A DNA stretch of 64,000 nucleotides from Sceloporus undulatus (lineage: Eukaryota > Chordata > Lepidosauria > Squamata > Phrynosomatidae). The DNA is taken from NCBI RefSeq assembly GCF_019175285.1, contig NC_056522.1, forward strand, positions 323,711,877 to 323,775,876, written 5' to 3'. The notes under the pieces were generated by a model. The model saw only the letters and a program-made list of their open reading frames with translations, was not told the origin of the DNA and did no database searches. Made by a program: the position numbers and the translations under genes. Below, piece by piece: positions 1-14,109 of the stretch. The number at the start of each line of letters is the position of its first letter. The first letter of the stretch is position 1.

Positions 1-103
1 GACTATGATATTAACTATTTATACAACTATTGTAGCTTTGAAAAAAGTGCATTTGCTTTCTGCACATTAATGTAGGTAGTACAATGGTGTCTTAATCAAC
101 ATA

Positions 104-355
104 CAGTCTGCCCTTTCCTTATGCGTGGGATCCGTTCTGGATCCCCCTGCGTAAGGGAAAAACGCAGATGCTCAAGCCCCATTCAAATGAATGGGGCTAG
201 TGCCTACAGAGGCGTGGCGGTGGCACGCGGGGCACAAGTCGTGGGAGCATGAATCATTATTTCCATCTGGCACACGCTCCCTCACTTCTGTTGCGGGCTT
301 CCAGCATATGCTTGAATCCGCGTATAACGCGTCCCCGTATAACGAGGGCGCACTG
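104..355. mobile_element. Mariner-type MITE in EMC7 intron
   Basis: The termini are inverted: CAGTCTGCCCTTTCCTTATG at the left and the complement of CAGTGCGCCCTCGTTATACG at the right. A TA dinucleotide flanks each end (102-103 and 356-357), as for Tc1/mariner insertions. There is no coding capacity, so this is a non-autonomous copy. It lies just upstream of the penultimate EMC7 exon. Confidence 0.7.
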
Positions 356-403
356 TACTGAAATATACAGTAACTTTGCCTTCTTGAATTTCTACTGTTT
401 TAG

Positions 404-3414
<3,011 letters not shown>

Positions 3415-4170
3415 TTGTTTCTTCTCTTGGAACCACAATTTGCACAGCTCTGTTACGTGGTATCTGTACGTTCTGTGGAAGAACAAAAAGCCACTATTGT
3501 AACCTTAATCCAATATGAAATTGGATATGATACAACTGTTGTATGTGGTGTAGCTTTTTAACCTATTTAAATCTTGTTCTTTAAGCACATGCATGAAGGG
3601 ACATTGCTTTAATTCTGTATCTCTGTAAGGTCAAAACAGGTGAAGACTTAACTCCTTTGTAGAGAATGATATTAAAAAAAATTAAATTATGTGCAATATA
3701 TTGATGATTCTTAAAACAATCACTGTAAAGTATTTTATTTAAAGAATAGAAAGTAGTATTTAATAATGATGTATTGTTCTTTACTGCATAGCCTATATTT
3801 TCACAATATTTTTCTTAATATGTATGACTTGGGATTGCACACAGAATTTGGTAGCAAGATTTTTGGATTTTTATTTCACTGCTATGATAGGACCTGCAGT
3901 CCCACATATGTTTAGGCTGTCTGCTTATTTGTTCTAATTCTCAAATTCCCATGACAGTTCGTTGTGGAATAGTGAATGTTTCTTTTTTCTTTTTCTTTTT
4001 TTTTACTACTGAAATTCTTCTGGAGAAAGCCATAGTTCGATGGATGAACACACACACCATGTTCCTGTGCAGACTGCTCTCTGACACAAGACTATTTTAA
4101 CAAAAGCTTTCTAAATAACTCTAATTGCCCTTATTCATTAGCCCACTAATAAATCTTGTGGTTGAAACAC
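3415..4170 (+). other. EMC7 3' UTR, approximate
   Basis: A/T-rich sequence downstream of the EMC7 stop contains no repeat that I recognise. Possible polyadenylation signals are ATTAAA near 3671 and AATAAA at 4148-4153. The true cleavage site cannot be decided from the sequence alone; the end given assumes use of the second signal. Confidence 0.5.
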
Positions 4171-4619
4171 AGTTGCCACCACATTTCTAGAGTTTGCCAT
4201 AAAATGGTAGATTGTAAATTTGGAAGGGATGCCTGCTGATCCACAGATAAAGCATCCATGGTACAAATCAAGTCAGCAGAGTCCATTTTCTAGGGTAGGT
4301 GTTTGAACTGCTGAATAGCATTTAACATCAGGAATATCTTTCTAATGTTTTGTCAGAATTTTTTTTGTAATTTACTTTCATTGACTCAGCTCACCACTCT
4401 GGAATAGCAGGAAATAAGTTTGTGTGCAAGCCCTTTAAATGTTGGAAGATGGCTATCATATCACAACTCGGTGTTCTTTTCTAGGCTAACTATAACCAAC
4501 TCCCCCAATAACTTCTTGGTTTTCAGATCTTTTGCTGTCTAGTAGAGCCGGTAATCCACAGCTTAAGCATGATCATCCACAGCTTAAAATCTGCTGGTTT
4601 GTAATGTGAACATCCATAG

Positions 4620-5346
4620 GCCTGCAGATATTGTTCAGGCCTCGTGTGGAATACTGTGTCCAGTTCTGGGCACCACAATTTAAAAAAAGATGTTGATAAG
4701 CTGGAGGGCAACCAAAATGGTGAAAGGTCCAGAAACCATCCCCTATGAGGAGTGGCTTAGGGAGCTGGGTCTGTGTAGACCAGTACTTCTCAAATAGTGG
4801 GGCGGGCCCCCCAGGGGGGGGCGCAAGGCTCCGTAAAGGGGGGGTGCGAGGCTCTGTTATGCAGAGGTGTACTTATAACAATTTTATAGACAAATGATAC
4901 TATTTACAGTCGCGCGGGGGGTGTGAAATGTTTTCTTCTTCCTAGGGGGGGCATGACAGAAAATAATTGAGAAGCACTGGTGTAGACTGATGAAGAGACA
5001 ATATGATATGATATGATAGCCCTGTTTAAGTTTTTTGAAGGGATTTAACATTAAGGCTGGAGCAACCTTGTTTTCTGCTGCTCCAGAGATAAGGACATGA
5101 AACAATGGATGTAAACTACAGGAAAAGAGATTCCACCTAAACATTAGGAGGAACCTTCTGACATTAAGAGCTGTTTGACAGTGGAATACACTCCCTTGGA
5201 GTGTGATGGCATCTCCTCCTTTGGAAATTTTTAAACAGGCCAGATGAACATCTTTGGGGGGTGCTTTGATTGTGCCTTCCTGCCTGGCAGGGGGTTGGAC
5301 TGGATGGCCCTTCAGGTCTCTTCCAGCTCTGTGATTCCATGATTCT
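4620..5346 (+). mobile_element. CR1 LINE 3' fragment, split by a hAT MITE
   Basis: The plus strand reads the C-terminal part of CR1 ORF2 ([14 protein letters not shown]-like, then MPYEE.LRELG) followed by the region equivalent to FSAAPE...KRFH and the CR1 3' end (GATTCTAATG near 5345). The element is 5'-truncated, as most CR1 copies are, and decayed. It is interrupted at 4781-4979 by a small DNA transposon; the CR1 text resumes exactly after the duplicated target. A 172-codon open frame on the opposite strand here is only a shadow of it. Confidence 0.8.
4781..4979. mobile_element. hAT-type MITE with 8-bp target duplication
   Basis: A 199-bp element has inverted ends CAGTACTTCTCAA and TTGAGAAGCACTG, flanked by an exact 8-bp duplication GTGTAGAC (4773-4780 and 4980-4987). 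Both features are diagnostic of hAT transposons. It carries G runs and no coding capacity. A second, 3'-shortened copy lies at 61111-61258. Confidence 0.88.
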
Positions 5347-5808
5347 AATGTGTAAATCCAATCACCAGTCTCAGACACATTGGAATAATTGCTGTATATC
5401 ATATTAATTCAGTAGGTCTATTTTAGCTGGGACCAGCAGTTGAATTAAATCAATGTAGGCCAACAGTAGACACCTTGTCCTACAGATGAATATTTAACTC
5501 TGACTCCCATCAGACCTGGCAAATGATGAAGGGTGATGAGGCTGTAATCAGCATCTACAGGTATGCATGTTAGCCACCTCTGCATTAGGCCTGAGGTCAA
5601 CATACACCTGTTGTTTTTTCCTAATATAGATGCTGCTGTCTCCTGTCTTCAGTGCTTCAGCTATGATTGATGGCAAAACAACAAATTTATTGCCTTGGTC
5701 AGAACACTCCATATGGATGTAACAGCCATAGCTTGGAAGCTCAGTTCTAACTTGAATCCAGCTTCTTTATTGAAGATACAACTTAATGAAACCTTTTTTT
5801 ACCATATA

Positions 5809-6058
5809 CAGTGGTACCCCGGGATACGAATTGATCGCGTTACGAAATTTCCGGGATACGAAAAAGTTAGATTGGAAAAAACTGTTCCGGGATACGATGT
5901 TTTTTTCGGGTTACGAAATTTTTTCGGCGCGAAATTCAAACGCAAAGCGGGGCTAGCAGCTTTCCAGCGCTAACGGAAAGCCTTTTCGGGTTGCGAAATT
6001 ACTCGGGTTACGAACGGAGCGGCGGAACGAATTAATTTCGTAACCCGAGGTAGCACTG
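5809..6058. mobile_element. Mariner-type MITE
   Basis: A 250-bp element has inverted ends CAGTGGTACCCCGGGATACG and the complement of CAGTGCTACCTCGGGTTACG, flanked by TA at 5807-5808 and 6059-6060. The interior repeats the motif GGGATACGAA/GGGTTACGAA several times. It abuts another MITE directly on its right. Confidence 0.8.
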
Positions 6059-6440
6059 TATACTCAACCTCATGTAGAAGTCGAGGGCAGGTTTTGGGGC
6101 CAAAATTAGGGCTTTTTATATGGCCCATGTATAAGTCGAGGGTAAAAGTTAGGGGCATGTAAGAAAGAATGTAAAGAATGAAGCAAAGGAAACAATACCA
6201 AAGAACTTTAAAAATTCCAGCAGGCATAACTTTGTGCTCACACTAAAGGCTGGATGTATAAGAAAATGCAGAAGGACTGGTGCTTCCAGGATAGATTACA
6301 CTCTTGATTTTCAACAGGAGATTACTCATTTTTAAATAAGAGTTATAGTATAATACATACATTGACCCATAGATAAGTTGGCTCAGGTTTTTCTAGGCCA
6401 ATTTTTTGACTAAAATTTCTAGACGTATACATGAGTATAT
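6059..6440. mobile_element. Mariner-like MITE (second of an abutting pair)
   Basis: The left end (TATACTCAACCTCATGTAGA) and the complement of the right end (TATACTCATGTATACGTCTA) form imperfect terminal inverted repeats, and both arms continue into a related AAATT(T)TAG(T)C-type stretch. It begins in the right TA of the neighbouring element. No coding capacity is seen. Confidence 0.55.
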
Positions 6441-7642
6441 ACAGTAGTTTGTTTGGAGCCTCAATGATGATGTGCTTACCCTTCTTTTCCAATAGCCAGG
6501 ACAAGCAAACATATACTAGGGTTCCCAATTACTATTGGAGAACAGGGTTTCCCTCTTGTGCTAGCTTTGGTCCCCGCCCCCCTGGTTATATATATACTCT
6601 ATGGTGGGGGGGTACTGGTCTTCAAGTAAAGGGCAGACCCAAGTAGAATTGCATTGCATTGTTTAAACAGTATTTGATGAGTTCTTGTGTCATTAAATGG
6701 ATATTACAAAGGATGTGAATTTGTCACCCAAAGAGATTTGACTTTCTCTAGAAATATTCTCTGGGTTTGCACTGACAAGTCCAGAGAGGATCAGTTCTCT
6801 CTGATACGGCCACCTTGTCTGGAAAAGGAAAAATGAACTCAGATATATTTACTATCCCATCAAACAAAGTAACTAAAGGAAGGGACATTTTGTTACCTGT
6901 CTGATATTTGGCAACTGGGAGAGGAGTCTTTCTATTAAAATACATTCAGCTGCTAAACTTTCACCTTAAAAGTTGTGGATGAAGTGGTGTGGATGTTATG
7001 AGGTGGTTAGCTGATATGTAAACCTGAGGAAATTGTTATGAGTGTCTGCACTGGGTATTTTTTCTATACTTGAGAAAGTCACCAGAGAAGTCACAAAAAG
7101 TTCCAGCTGTTTAAGGTTTATATCTAAGGGGTTGTCTGCAATGGCAAAATAAAGCTGCTTCAAATCGACTTGAAACCAAGCTGTTTAGATGACATACAAC
7201 ACAAAACCATGTGGAAATTGACATGAAGCTGAACTCTGGAATGAAACCAGAGCAAAAAGAAGCTCCAATACTTCATCTTAATGCAGAAAGTGTGCATCAT
7301 CACACCAGCATATAAACAGCATGGTGCCAGTATGAGACCTTGGGGAAGCAAGAGTGTGACAAGGCAGGTTGCCAATAATGCACTGGATGTAATTGCAACA
7401 TACAGAAACCAAACAGTCCAACAGGGGGATGGGGTGAAGCAGGCATGTATGGGAGGCTTCCATGATTGTGCTTTGCCAATGTGTCACTGAGTACACTGGT
7501 GCACTATATAGATAGTGTATCGCATGTGCAACTATGGCAGGTCACAGGGGTGTCCAATGGATTGGCAGCTGGGCTGGAGGAGGGAGATAATTGGTAGTCA
7601 CATGTAGTGTGTTCATGCAATGGTGTGCATGCATGGTGGGGA
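6441..7642. other. Intergenic, no gene seen
   Basis: Unique-looking sequence. The stretch around 7130-7500 (AGGGGTTGTCTGCAATGGC onward) looks like an old non-autonomous DNA transposon, but I could not find convincing ends. Short open frames here have no recognisable similarity. Confidence 0.4.
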
Positions 7643-7803
7643 CAGGGATATAGCCAAGGGGGGTTCTTGGGGTCTGGACCCCCCCCCTTCCATTAGAAAA
7701 ATGAATGGTGCGTGCTGCTGTGCCGCCGTGCCCAAGCCCCATTATAATGATGGCACTTAGTCTGGAGTCCCCCCCCCTTCCTATAATCCTGGCTACGGCC
7801 CTG
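7643..7803. mobile_element. hAT-type MITE
   Basis: The ends CAGGGATATAGCCAAGGGGG and the complement of CAGGGCCGTAGCCAGGATTA are inverted repeats of the widespread squamate hAT type. G-rich 8-bp flanks on both sides (about 7635-7642 and 7804-7811) resemble each other but are not an exact duplication. Confidence 0.65.
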
Positions 7804-9150
7804 GTGGGGGGGGGGAATAACTGAGGGGTGTGATTTCATGACACATGTGGACTGCCCATGGGGGTTCAGCTGGCCTTAGGATCCAGCAGCGTAAATAGTG
7901 GAATTTTCACCCACTTTCAGAAAACTCAGAATCTAGCTGGTTTTCCCTGTCTGTCTGCTCAGCCCCTAAGGCAGGATGTTGAATTTAACTCAGCACACTA
8001 CATTGGTTGCCCAGTGCCATGCTCAGCAATTAAATGTGGTTGTATTCATCTGATCTGCCAGACACAATAACCTCATTCTTTTCTGACCAAGCTAGTGATT
8101 TACCTACATCTGCTGAACAAGGTGTAGAAGGGCAAAACTAGTATTTCCTCCAACACAATGTCACAAGATTGTGGGAATGAAGAATCACTACTTCTGGATG
8201 CTGCTTTCCCAGCATGCGATGAAAGTGACTGATCTTACACACACTTATATCCTGCAGCTGTGTTATCGACATCTCATGGTCAGAGGTATTGAAAGTCCCA
8301 GAAACTTATTCCACAAAATATCTCTCATTTGCAAGCCAAGATAACTTGTCTAGGATCACATGCCGGGGCTGGACACCTAGAGAGATGGTGATGTCATCAG
8401 ATTATACATGATTTAAAATCTGAGGATAAGAGCTTTTCCTCCCAGGATACCAAATTGATCCAATGTTTTGATCATAGAAAGATTATGTAGAGTCTTATCT
8501 GGACTTTAAAGTGGTAGTGATGATGATTGATTTGTATTATAAACTCAACTGTTTAGTCTAAAAGTAATAATTAGATTTTAAAAGTTGTTTCAAGATTAAC
8601 TCTACTCAAGACTCATGTATGTCTGGAATAGTTTGAAAAGTCTACTGGGGATATGCAATTAGTGTTAGTCTTTTAACAAGATGGTAAAGAATTAATTGCA
8701 CAAATATATCAGTTGGAGTGTTCTTATAAGAAACAAATGAGGAAAAAACACTCAAACATTACAAGCAGCAAGGGAGAGGTTTAATATCTGAAACAAAACA
8801 GAAAAGCCTTGGATTATACAAATCAAAGATACTGTATTAACAAAAAGCTAACAAGGCACACTGTATTTTCATAAGAAGGTCAACAAAGAATAAATATGTC
8901 ATTGATCAAGTCTAAGAGTTTGGCAAAAAAAAAAAAAAAAGGATGTGATAAAAACAATGAAAGTTTTTATATTTCTACCTCTAACATCTAGTCATTGTAT
9001 TGATACAAATGTGTATGACAATGAAATTCCCTTGCTACCAAATTCATATACAGCTGTCCTTGATTGTCAACTTTTAATTTAAAAAAATAACACCTGAGTA
9101 AACCTTAAAGGGCTTCAACAGAATGAACCAATTGCACGAATATTCTGTGC
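7804..9150. other. Intergenic, no gene seen
   Basis: No exon, RNA gene or named repeat is apparent. There is a poly-A run at about 8924-8940. From about 9156 a fragment reading GGGGTAGAAAACCTTGAGGC to about 9285 resembles the edge of a hAT-type MITE (TGTTTTGGACTACA motif). Confidence 0.4.
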
Positions 9151-9369
9151 CCACTACAGCAGGGGTAGAAAACCTTGAGGCCTCTGAATGTTTTGGACTA
9201 CACCTCCTATAGTCCCTTGCCATTAGTCATGCTGCTTGGGGCTGATGGGAGTTCTATAACAGAACATCCAAAAAGTCAAAAATCCCCCATCCATGCTTGG
9301 CCTGCAAAAGATATCCTCTCCATCATAACATCTTTACTTAGGATTTTAAATGCTATGACAATATTCTGT

Positions 9370-9631
9370 ATGATCCTGGGATTTGCAGTTTAGGAAGGGG
9401 AAATTAGAATTTTCAACCAGAGAGTTCCTCACCAAACTAGAAACCACAGGATTCTGTAGGATGCAGCCATGGCAGTTAAAGTGGAATCACAGGCTACACC
9501 CGCACTGCAGAAATAACCTGAGTCTTCATTCTGGTGCCACAACAAACTACCATGCCCAGAATTCCATCGCATTCAGCCAGGGCACTTAAAGTAGTGTCAA
9601 ACTGGATTATTTCTGCAGTGTGGATGCAGCC
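9370..9631. mobile_element. Two adjoining palindromic MITE copies
   Basis: The right part (9492-9631) is flanked by arms GCACTGCAGAAATAA and TTATTTCTGCAGTG in inverted orientation. This is the same family as at 11422, 50813 and 53019. The left part (9370-9491) carries the family interior (GGGATTTGCAGTTTAGGAAG, then GGCAGTTAAAGTGG) without its left arm. It is Harbinger-type by comparison with better-defined copies that show 3-bp TAA or TTA targets. Confidence 0.65.
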
Positions 9632-9999
9632 TTAGTGATATAATGCTGTCATGTGAAAGGATGACAAATCATGGAGAATGGGAGATGCTGTGAGAGTCAG
9701 ATGATGAGAATGCGGGATGAGGGACAGGATTAGGAGGAAGAGAGGGAGGGTCTGAGTGCTAAGCGTGATGCTCTGTGAGGGTGAAATGCATTGGTTTATA
9801 CTTATTGAAAGAAAATTTTAAACCCATTTGCATATTAAATTTTGTTTAATAAACATTTATTTGTTCATTGTTACCACACCTATTGCCTGTTCGCTATACT
9901 AGTATTGCTGCAAAGTTACCAGCTCAATACTGAAAGAAATAGCCATTATAAAAAAGAAGAGTAATACAGAAACTTGAAGGATATAAGACACAGTGAGGG

Positions 10000-10231
10000 A
10001 TGTGGTAGTGTACTCCTGGAAAAATGTGGGGATTTTTGGAACTGGAGGCCAGGATTCGATTCTCTCCTTGGCCATGAAACCCACTCAGGGTGACCTAGGG
10101 CAAATCACACTCTCTCAGCCTCAGGGGAAGGCATTGGCAAACCTCCTCTGAACAAATCATGCCATGAAAACCTCATGATAAATTCACCATAAGTCAGAAA
10201 CAAATGGGAGGCACACAACGACAATAGATTG
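10000..10231 (+). mobile_element. tRNA-derived SINE, plus strand
   Basis: A tRNA-like head with a B-box-like sequence (GATTCGATTC near 10053) is followed by CCCACTCAGGGTGACCTAGG, CTCTCAGCCTCAGGGGAAGG and the tail GGAGGCACACAACGACAATA. The same module order occurs in every plus-strand tRNA-SINE of the window. Confidence 0.75.
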
Positions 10232-11066
10232 CCACAAGAGGTATTAAGAATAGGATCACTACAGTAAGATCATCACAATTATTATAAATATGTTCTCATT
10301 CTCTCTTTCTGTCCCTTTCTCCTTCCCACACTTAACAGATCTGATGAAATAGACTCTAGTTTATAAAAGCTTATAGTCATAAGAAGAATATTAGTTTTTG
10401 GTGCTACAAGGCTCTGTTGATTTTGCTGGAGCAGACTAATGTGAGTATGCCTCTGGTGTTCTCTGAGAGAAGAACACATTGAAAATGGAGGTGCAAGTAT
10501 GGAAGCTGCTGGATTAGTCATTTCCCAGCAGAAGCCTAAGCAAAGGTTTCTAAATGATGACTACAAGGGAAGAAATTATTGCTACGGAGAATATTTGGAG
10601 GTGGAATACATTGCTTTTCACCACCCATGTGCTTACTGGAGAGAAACAGAACTATTGATTTTGATCTGTTAGCTATAGATTTTTTATGATGACTTTCACA
10701 GCATAGAATTTGTTTTAGCTATCCGTTACATCCATTCTCACTCTAAGGTGAATAAAATTTTAAAACTTGTATTTGTTGCATAAAAAAAATGGCTCAGAGC
10801 AACTAGCACTAAGATTATACTCAGTATCACTTTTATGTGTGTTAAAAGTTAGCATCTCAGTAAGTCTCTTTTGGAAATATTTTCATATACAGAATTTGTC
10901 TAGACTTGACTTTTTAAAAGCATGTTCATATAATTTATAAACTGTTCTCGAGACTATTAGCCAATTACTTTCTGCTCAATTTATTTTCTTTTGCCAGAAA
11001 GTATTGCAGTTGAAAATGCACTTTCAAATCTAATTCTTCTTTACCTTAAAATGAAATCATATCTAT
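10232..11066. other. Intergenic, no gene seen
   Basis: A/T-rich sequence with no recognisable exon or named repeat. Confidence 0.4.
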
Positions 11067-11408
11067 GGCACTGTATAGACGGACCCTATCGGGCGCCGTT
11101 GTTACGCACAAGGGGCGGCGCTTCCTGACGCGCCTTGCCCCTCCCACGTAACGAAGGCATAAAATGGTGGCACCCTATACACATGGGTGCTGCCATTTTG
11201 AAGTGATGGACGCCTAGCGTCTGCATGTCTCGGTGCCTTGATGACACTGCAAGTGCACCATTGGTGCCTTGCGGCGTCATAATGATGCCACAGAAAGCCA
11301 CTTTTTGTGGCTTCTTTTTGTTGCGTGAGGGAGCTGCGTGGTTTGTCCGCTGCGGCTCCCTCGCGCAACAAACGAGGGCAGTGGGAGATGGGCGGTCTGT
11401 ATCCCACC
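11067..11408. mobile_element. Harbinger-type MITE with TAT target
   Basis: A 342-bp CpG-rich element lies between two copies of TAT (11064-11066 and 11409-11411), the 3-bp target size of PIF/Harbinger elements. The left end reads GGCACTGTATAGACGG and the complement of the right end GGTGGGATACAGACCGCC. There is no coding capacity; several open frames of about 70-100 codons in it are accidental. Confidence 0.65.
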
Positions 11409-11421
11409 TATGTCAATCTGT

Positions 11422-11643
11422 GGCTGAATCTACACTGCAGAAATAATGCAGTTTGATACCACTTTAACAGCCATGGCTCAATGACATGGAATTCTTCGAT
11501 ATGTAGTTTTGTGAGAGATTTACCCTTCTCTCTCAGAGACCTCTGGTGCCACAACAAACTACAAATCCCAGGCTTCCATAAGAGGGAGTCATGACAGTTA
11601 AAGTGGTGTAAAGCTGAATTATTTCTGCAGTACAGATTCAGCC
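11422..11643. mobile_element. Palindromic MITE, full length
   Basis: Left arm GGCTGAATCTACACTGCAGA and right arm complement GGCTGAATCTGTACTGCAGA are inverted; the interior carries CACTTTAACAGCCATGGCTC and its near-complement. It belongs to the same family as 9492, 50813 and 53019. The 157-codon open frame across it on the minus strand has no family resemblance. Confidence 0.72.
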
Positions 11644-12598
11644 TCCGTCTAACATCATTAAAAACGATGGTATGGATACTGTACATCAGTGCCACTACAT
11701 TGTGTGTATACCTACATTTATGGAAGGCAATATCGTGACTGGACACAGAGGGGCATGCTTCCAAGTCAGAGGAAGACTGGTTAGGGGAGCCAGATTTCAA
11801 GGCAACTGCTGTTGTTTGTTTACTGAAGAAGGAAAGCAAGATGAAAAGCAACCAAAGTGGTAGGTAGATAGGAAGGTACAAGCTTGTCTGCTATTAGATC
11901 TTCTCACTCTGCCTCTACTGAATATTTTTTCCTGCTCGCAATGAATTGACTGAGCAGCCAAGGTATTATGATCAGTAGCAGCAATGAGACTCACTTCAAA
12001 CTTTAAGATTTTTATGCACTGCTTTGGACATGGTTCATACCATACTAGTCCTCTCAGCAGAGGAGCAATATTTCATAAAGTGTGTGCCCTGTCAAAACAG
12101 CTGAAAAATAAATGACTAAACCAAAGGAGATTCATATGTGTCCAAAGTTCAGAAAGCAGAGACACACACTATGCTCTAGTATCTTTCTCTGTTCTGACTT
12201 TGCCTTGTTCAAATCAACTTCCACCCGGGGGGGGTGGGGGGGGTGGAGGTGGTAATCCTGCCATTTGTCTGCATCGAGTGTAATCAGATTATGCACTTGC
12301 TCTTGATACAAAATGCAACAGAATTATCTAATCCCAGAGAAGGCTATGTGCCATATCACTGTATGAATCACTGCTTTGTGTTCACATCTTTCCAGTTGGG
12401 AGACATGCCCAGAACTACATGATTCATGTAGAAGAAACACTGTGGGGATGGGTTCTTCCATGGACTGATCATTCTGACCCTTAACACATTCTAATTTTAG
12501 AGCAAAAGTGAATTCTGCCTTCAATTTTTTTTCAGAAAGTGTGTCTCAGCTCTCAAAGAAAGTGGAATTCCATGGCCAGCTTTGTAAACTCATATATA
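11644..12598. other. Intergenic, no gene seen
   Basis: No gene is recognised. It contains a G-rich tract at 12226-12252. Confidence 0.4.
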
Positions 12599-12830
12599 CA
12601 GTGGGCCCTTGGCATCCACTGGGGTTTGGTTCCAGCATCTGCCTTGGATACCAAAATCTGTGGATCCTCAAGTCCCATTAACTACAATGGAGCAGTGAAA
12701 TAGTGTCCCTTACATAAAGTGTCAAAATCAAGGTTTACTTATTGGAATTGATATATATTTTAAATATTTTCAAGCCATGGATGCTTGAATCTGTGGATTA
12801 AAAAAATCCATGGATATGGAGGGCTGACTG
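12599..12830. mobile_element. Mariner-type MITE
   Basis: The element starts CAGTGGGCCCTTGGCATCCA and the complement of its right end reads CAGTCAGCCCTCCATATCCA. TA flanks both ends (12597-12598, 12831-12832). It is the same family as 14772, 51832, 52424 and 55905. Confidence 0.82.
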
Positions 12831-13369
12831 TATAGATGTGATCCACACTCCCTCTGTTGCTAGTATGCAGAGGTGAGTGATATTACTTATGCAGAAAAAA
12901 ACAGCCCCATCCTTAGACAAGAGGAAGGTAATGGGAAAGTTGGAGAAATATAAAAACAATTATACATGTTTTGTAGAAATATAAAATAATAATGGAATAG
13001 AGGCAGGAGGAACCAGGATAGAACCCCCCCCCCCTCAAACAGCCTGATGAGATTTGAACTTGTGTAATTACCACGGATTGTTGACTGTTGCAATATGTGT
13101 GTGTGCAGAGATGGAACTGTCATGCAATATCCTGACCAGAATACTCTACACTACAACATTTTGTTGCAGCCTCCACTGGTATAATCTGGTAATGTTAGAC
13201 AAAATGGAAAATTTATGAGAGACAATTCATTTCATTGGCTAGAAAGAGAGAATTAAAAACTTGCTCATAAATATGAAGATAAAGATAAAACTCTTTCCTC
13301 TCCCAGTTCTCTCAATATGCCTAGGGTATAAGGTTATTCTCTTTTTCATTTAGCAGTTAATTTAGATTT
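12831..13369. other. Intergenic, no gene seen
   Basis: No feature beyond a run of C at 13026-13034. Confidence 0.4.
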
Positions 13370-13937
13370 ATCAAAATTCTTGCAGTTTTGGGTAGGGGTC
13401 CTCACCTTCCCAAACATAATGACAATATATTCTGCTCTGGTCAGGCCCCACCTAGAATATTGTGTCCAATTTTGGGCACCACAATTTAAAAAAGATGTTG
13501 AGAAACCGGAGCGTGTCCAAAGGAGGGAGACTAAAATGGTGAAGAGTCTGAAAACCATGCCCTATGAGGAAAGACTTAGGGAGCTGGGTGTTTAGCCTGG
13601 AAAAGAGAAGGTTAAGAGGTGATATGATAGACCTGTTTAAATACTTGAAGGGATGTCATATTGAGGAGGGAGCAAGCTTGTTTTCTGCTGCTCCAGAGAC
13701 TAGGACCCGGAGCAATGGATGCAAGCTCCAGGAAAAGAGATTCCACCTCAACATTAGGAAGAACTTCCTGACGGTAAGGGCTGTTTGACAGTGGAACAAA
13801 CTCCCTTGGAGGGTAGTGGAATCTCCTTCCTTAGAGGTCTTTAAACACAGATGCTTTGTTTGAGATTTCCTGCATGGCAGGGGGTTGGACTGGATGGTCC
13901 TTGTGGTGTCTTCCAACTCTATGGTTCTATGATTCTA
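13370..13937 (+). mobile_element. CR1 LINE 3' fragment
   Basis: The plus strand translates, across two frames, the C-terminal CR1 ORF2 region: [20 protein letters not shown], then ERLRELG and [20 protein letters not shown], then FHLNIRKNFLTVRAV. It continues through the typical 3' segment to GATTCTATAA at about 13936. Frame changes and the missing 5' end mark it as a dead copy. Confidence 0.88.
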
Positions 13938-14066
13938 TAAAAGAACTGCAATGAGAACAGCACATTTGTAGCAATTATCTTTGGTGAGCTTTTTTTGCAA
14001 TTCCTAGGGTAGCTTCTCTTGCAGTTCAGGCATCCATCTTTCCTTCTTTCCTTCCTTCCCCCCACT

Positions 14067-14070
<4 letters not shown>

Positions 14071-14107
<37 letters not shown>
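14071..14107. repeat. (CA)n microsatellite
   Basis: About 18 perfect CA repeats, preceded by a C/T-rich tract (14030-14068). Confidence 0.97.

Positions 14108-14109
<2 letters not shown>

Noticed and set aside
4884-5402. 172-codon open frame on the minus strand
   Set aside because: It runs antisense through the CR1 3' region and part of the hAT MITE and has no protein-family resemblance.
11408-11881. 157-codon open frame on the minus strand
   Set aside because: It starts in unique sequence and crosses a palindromic MITE; no splice signals, no family motif.
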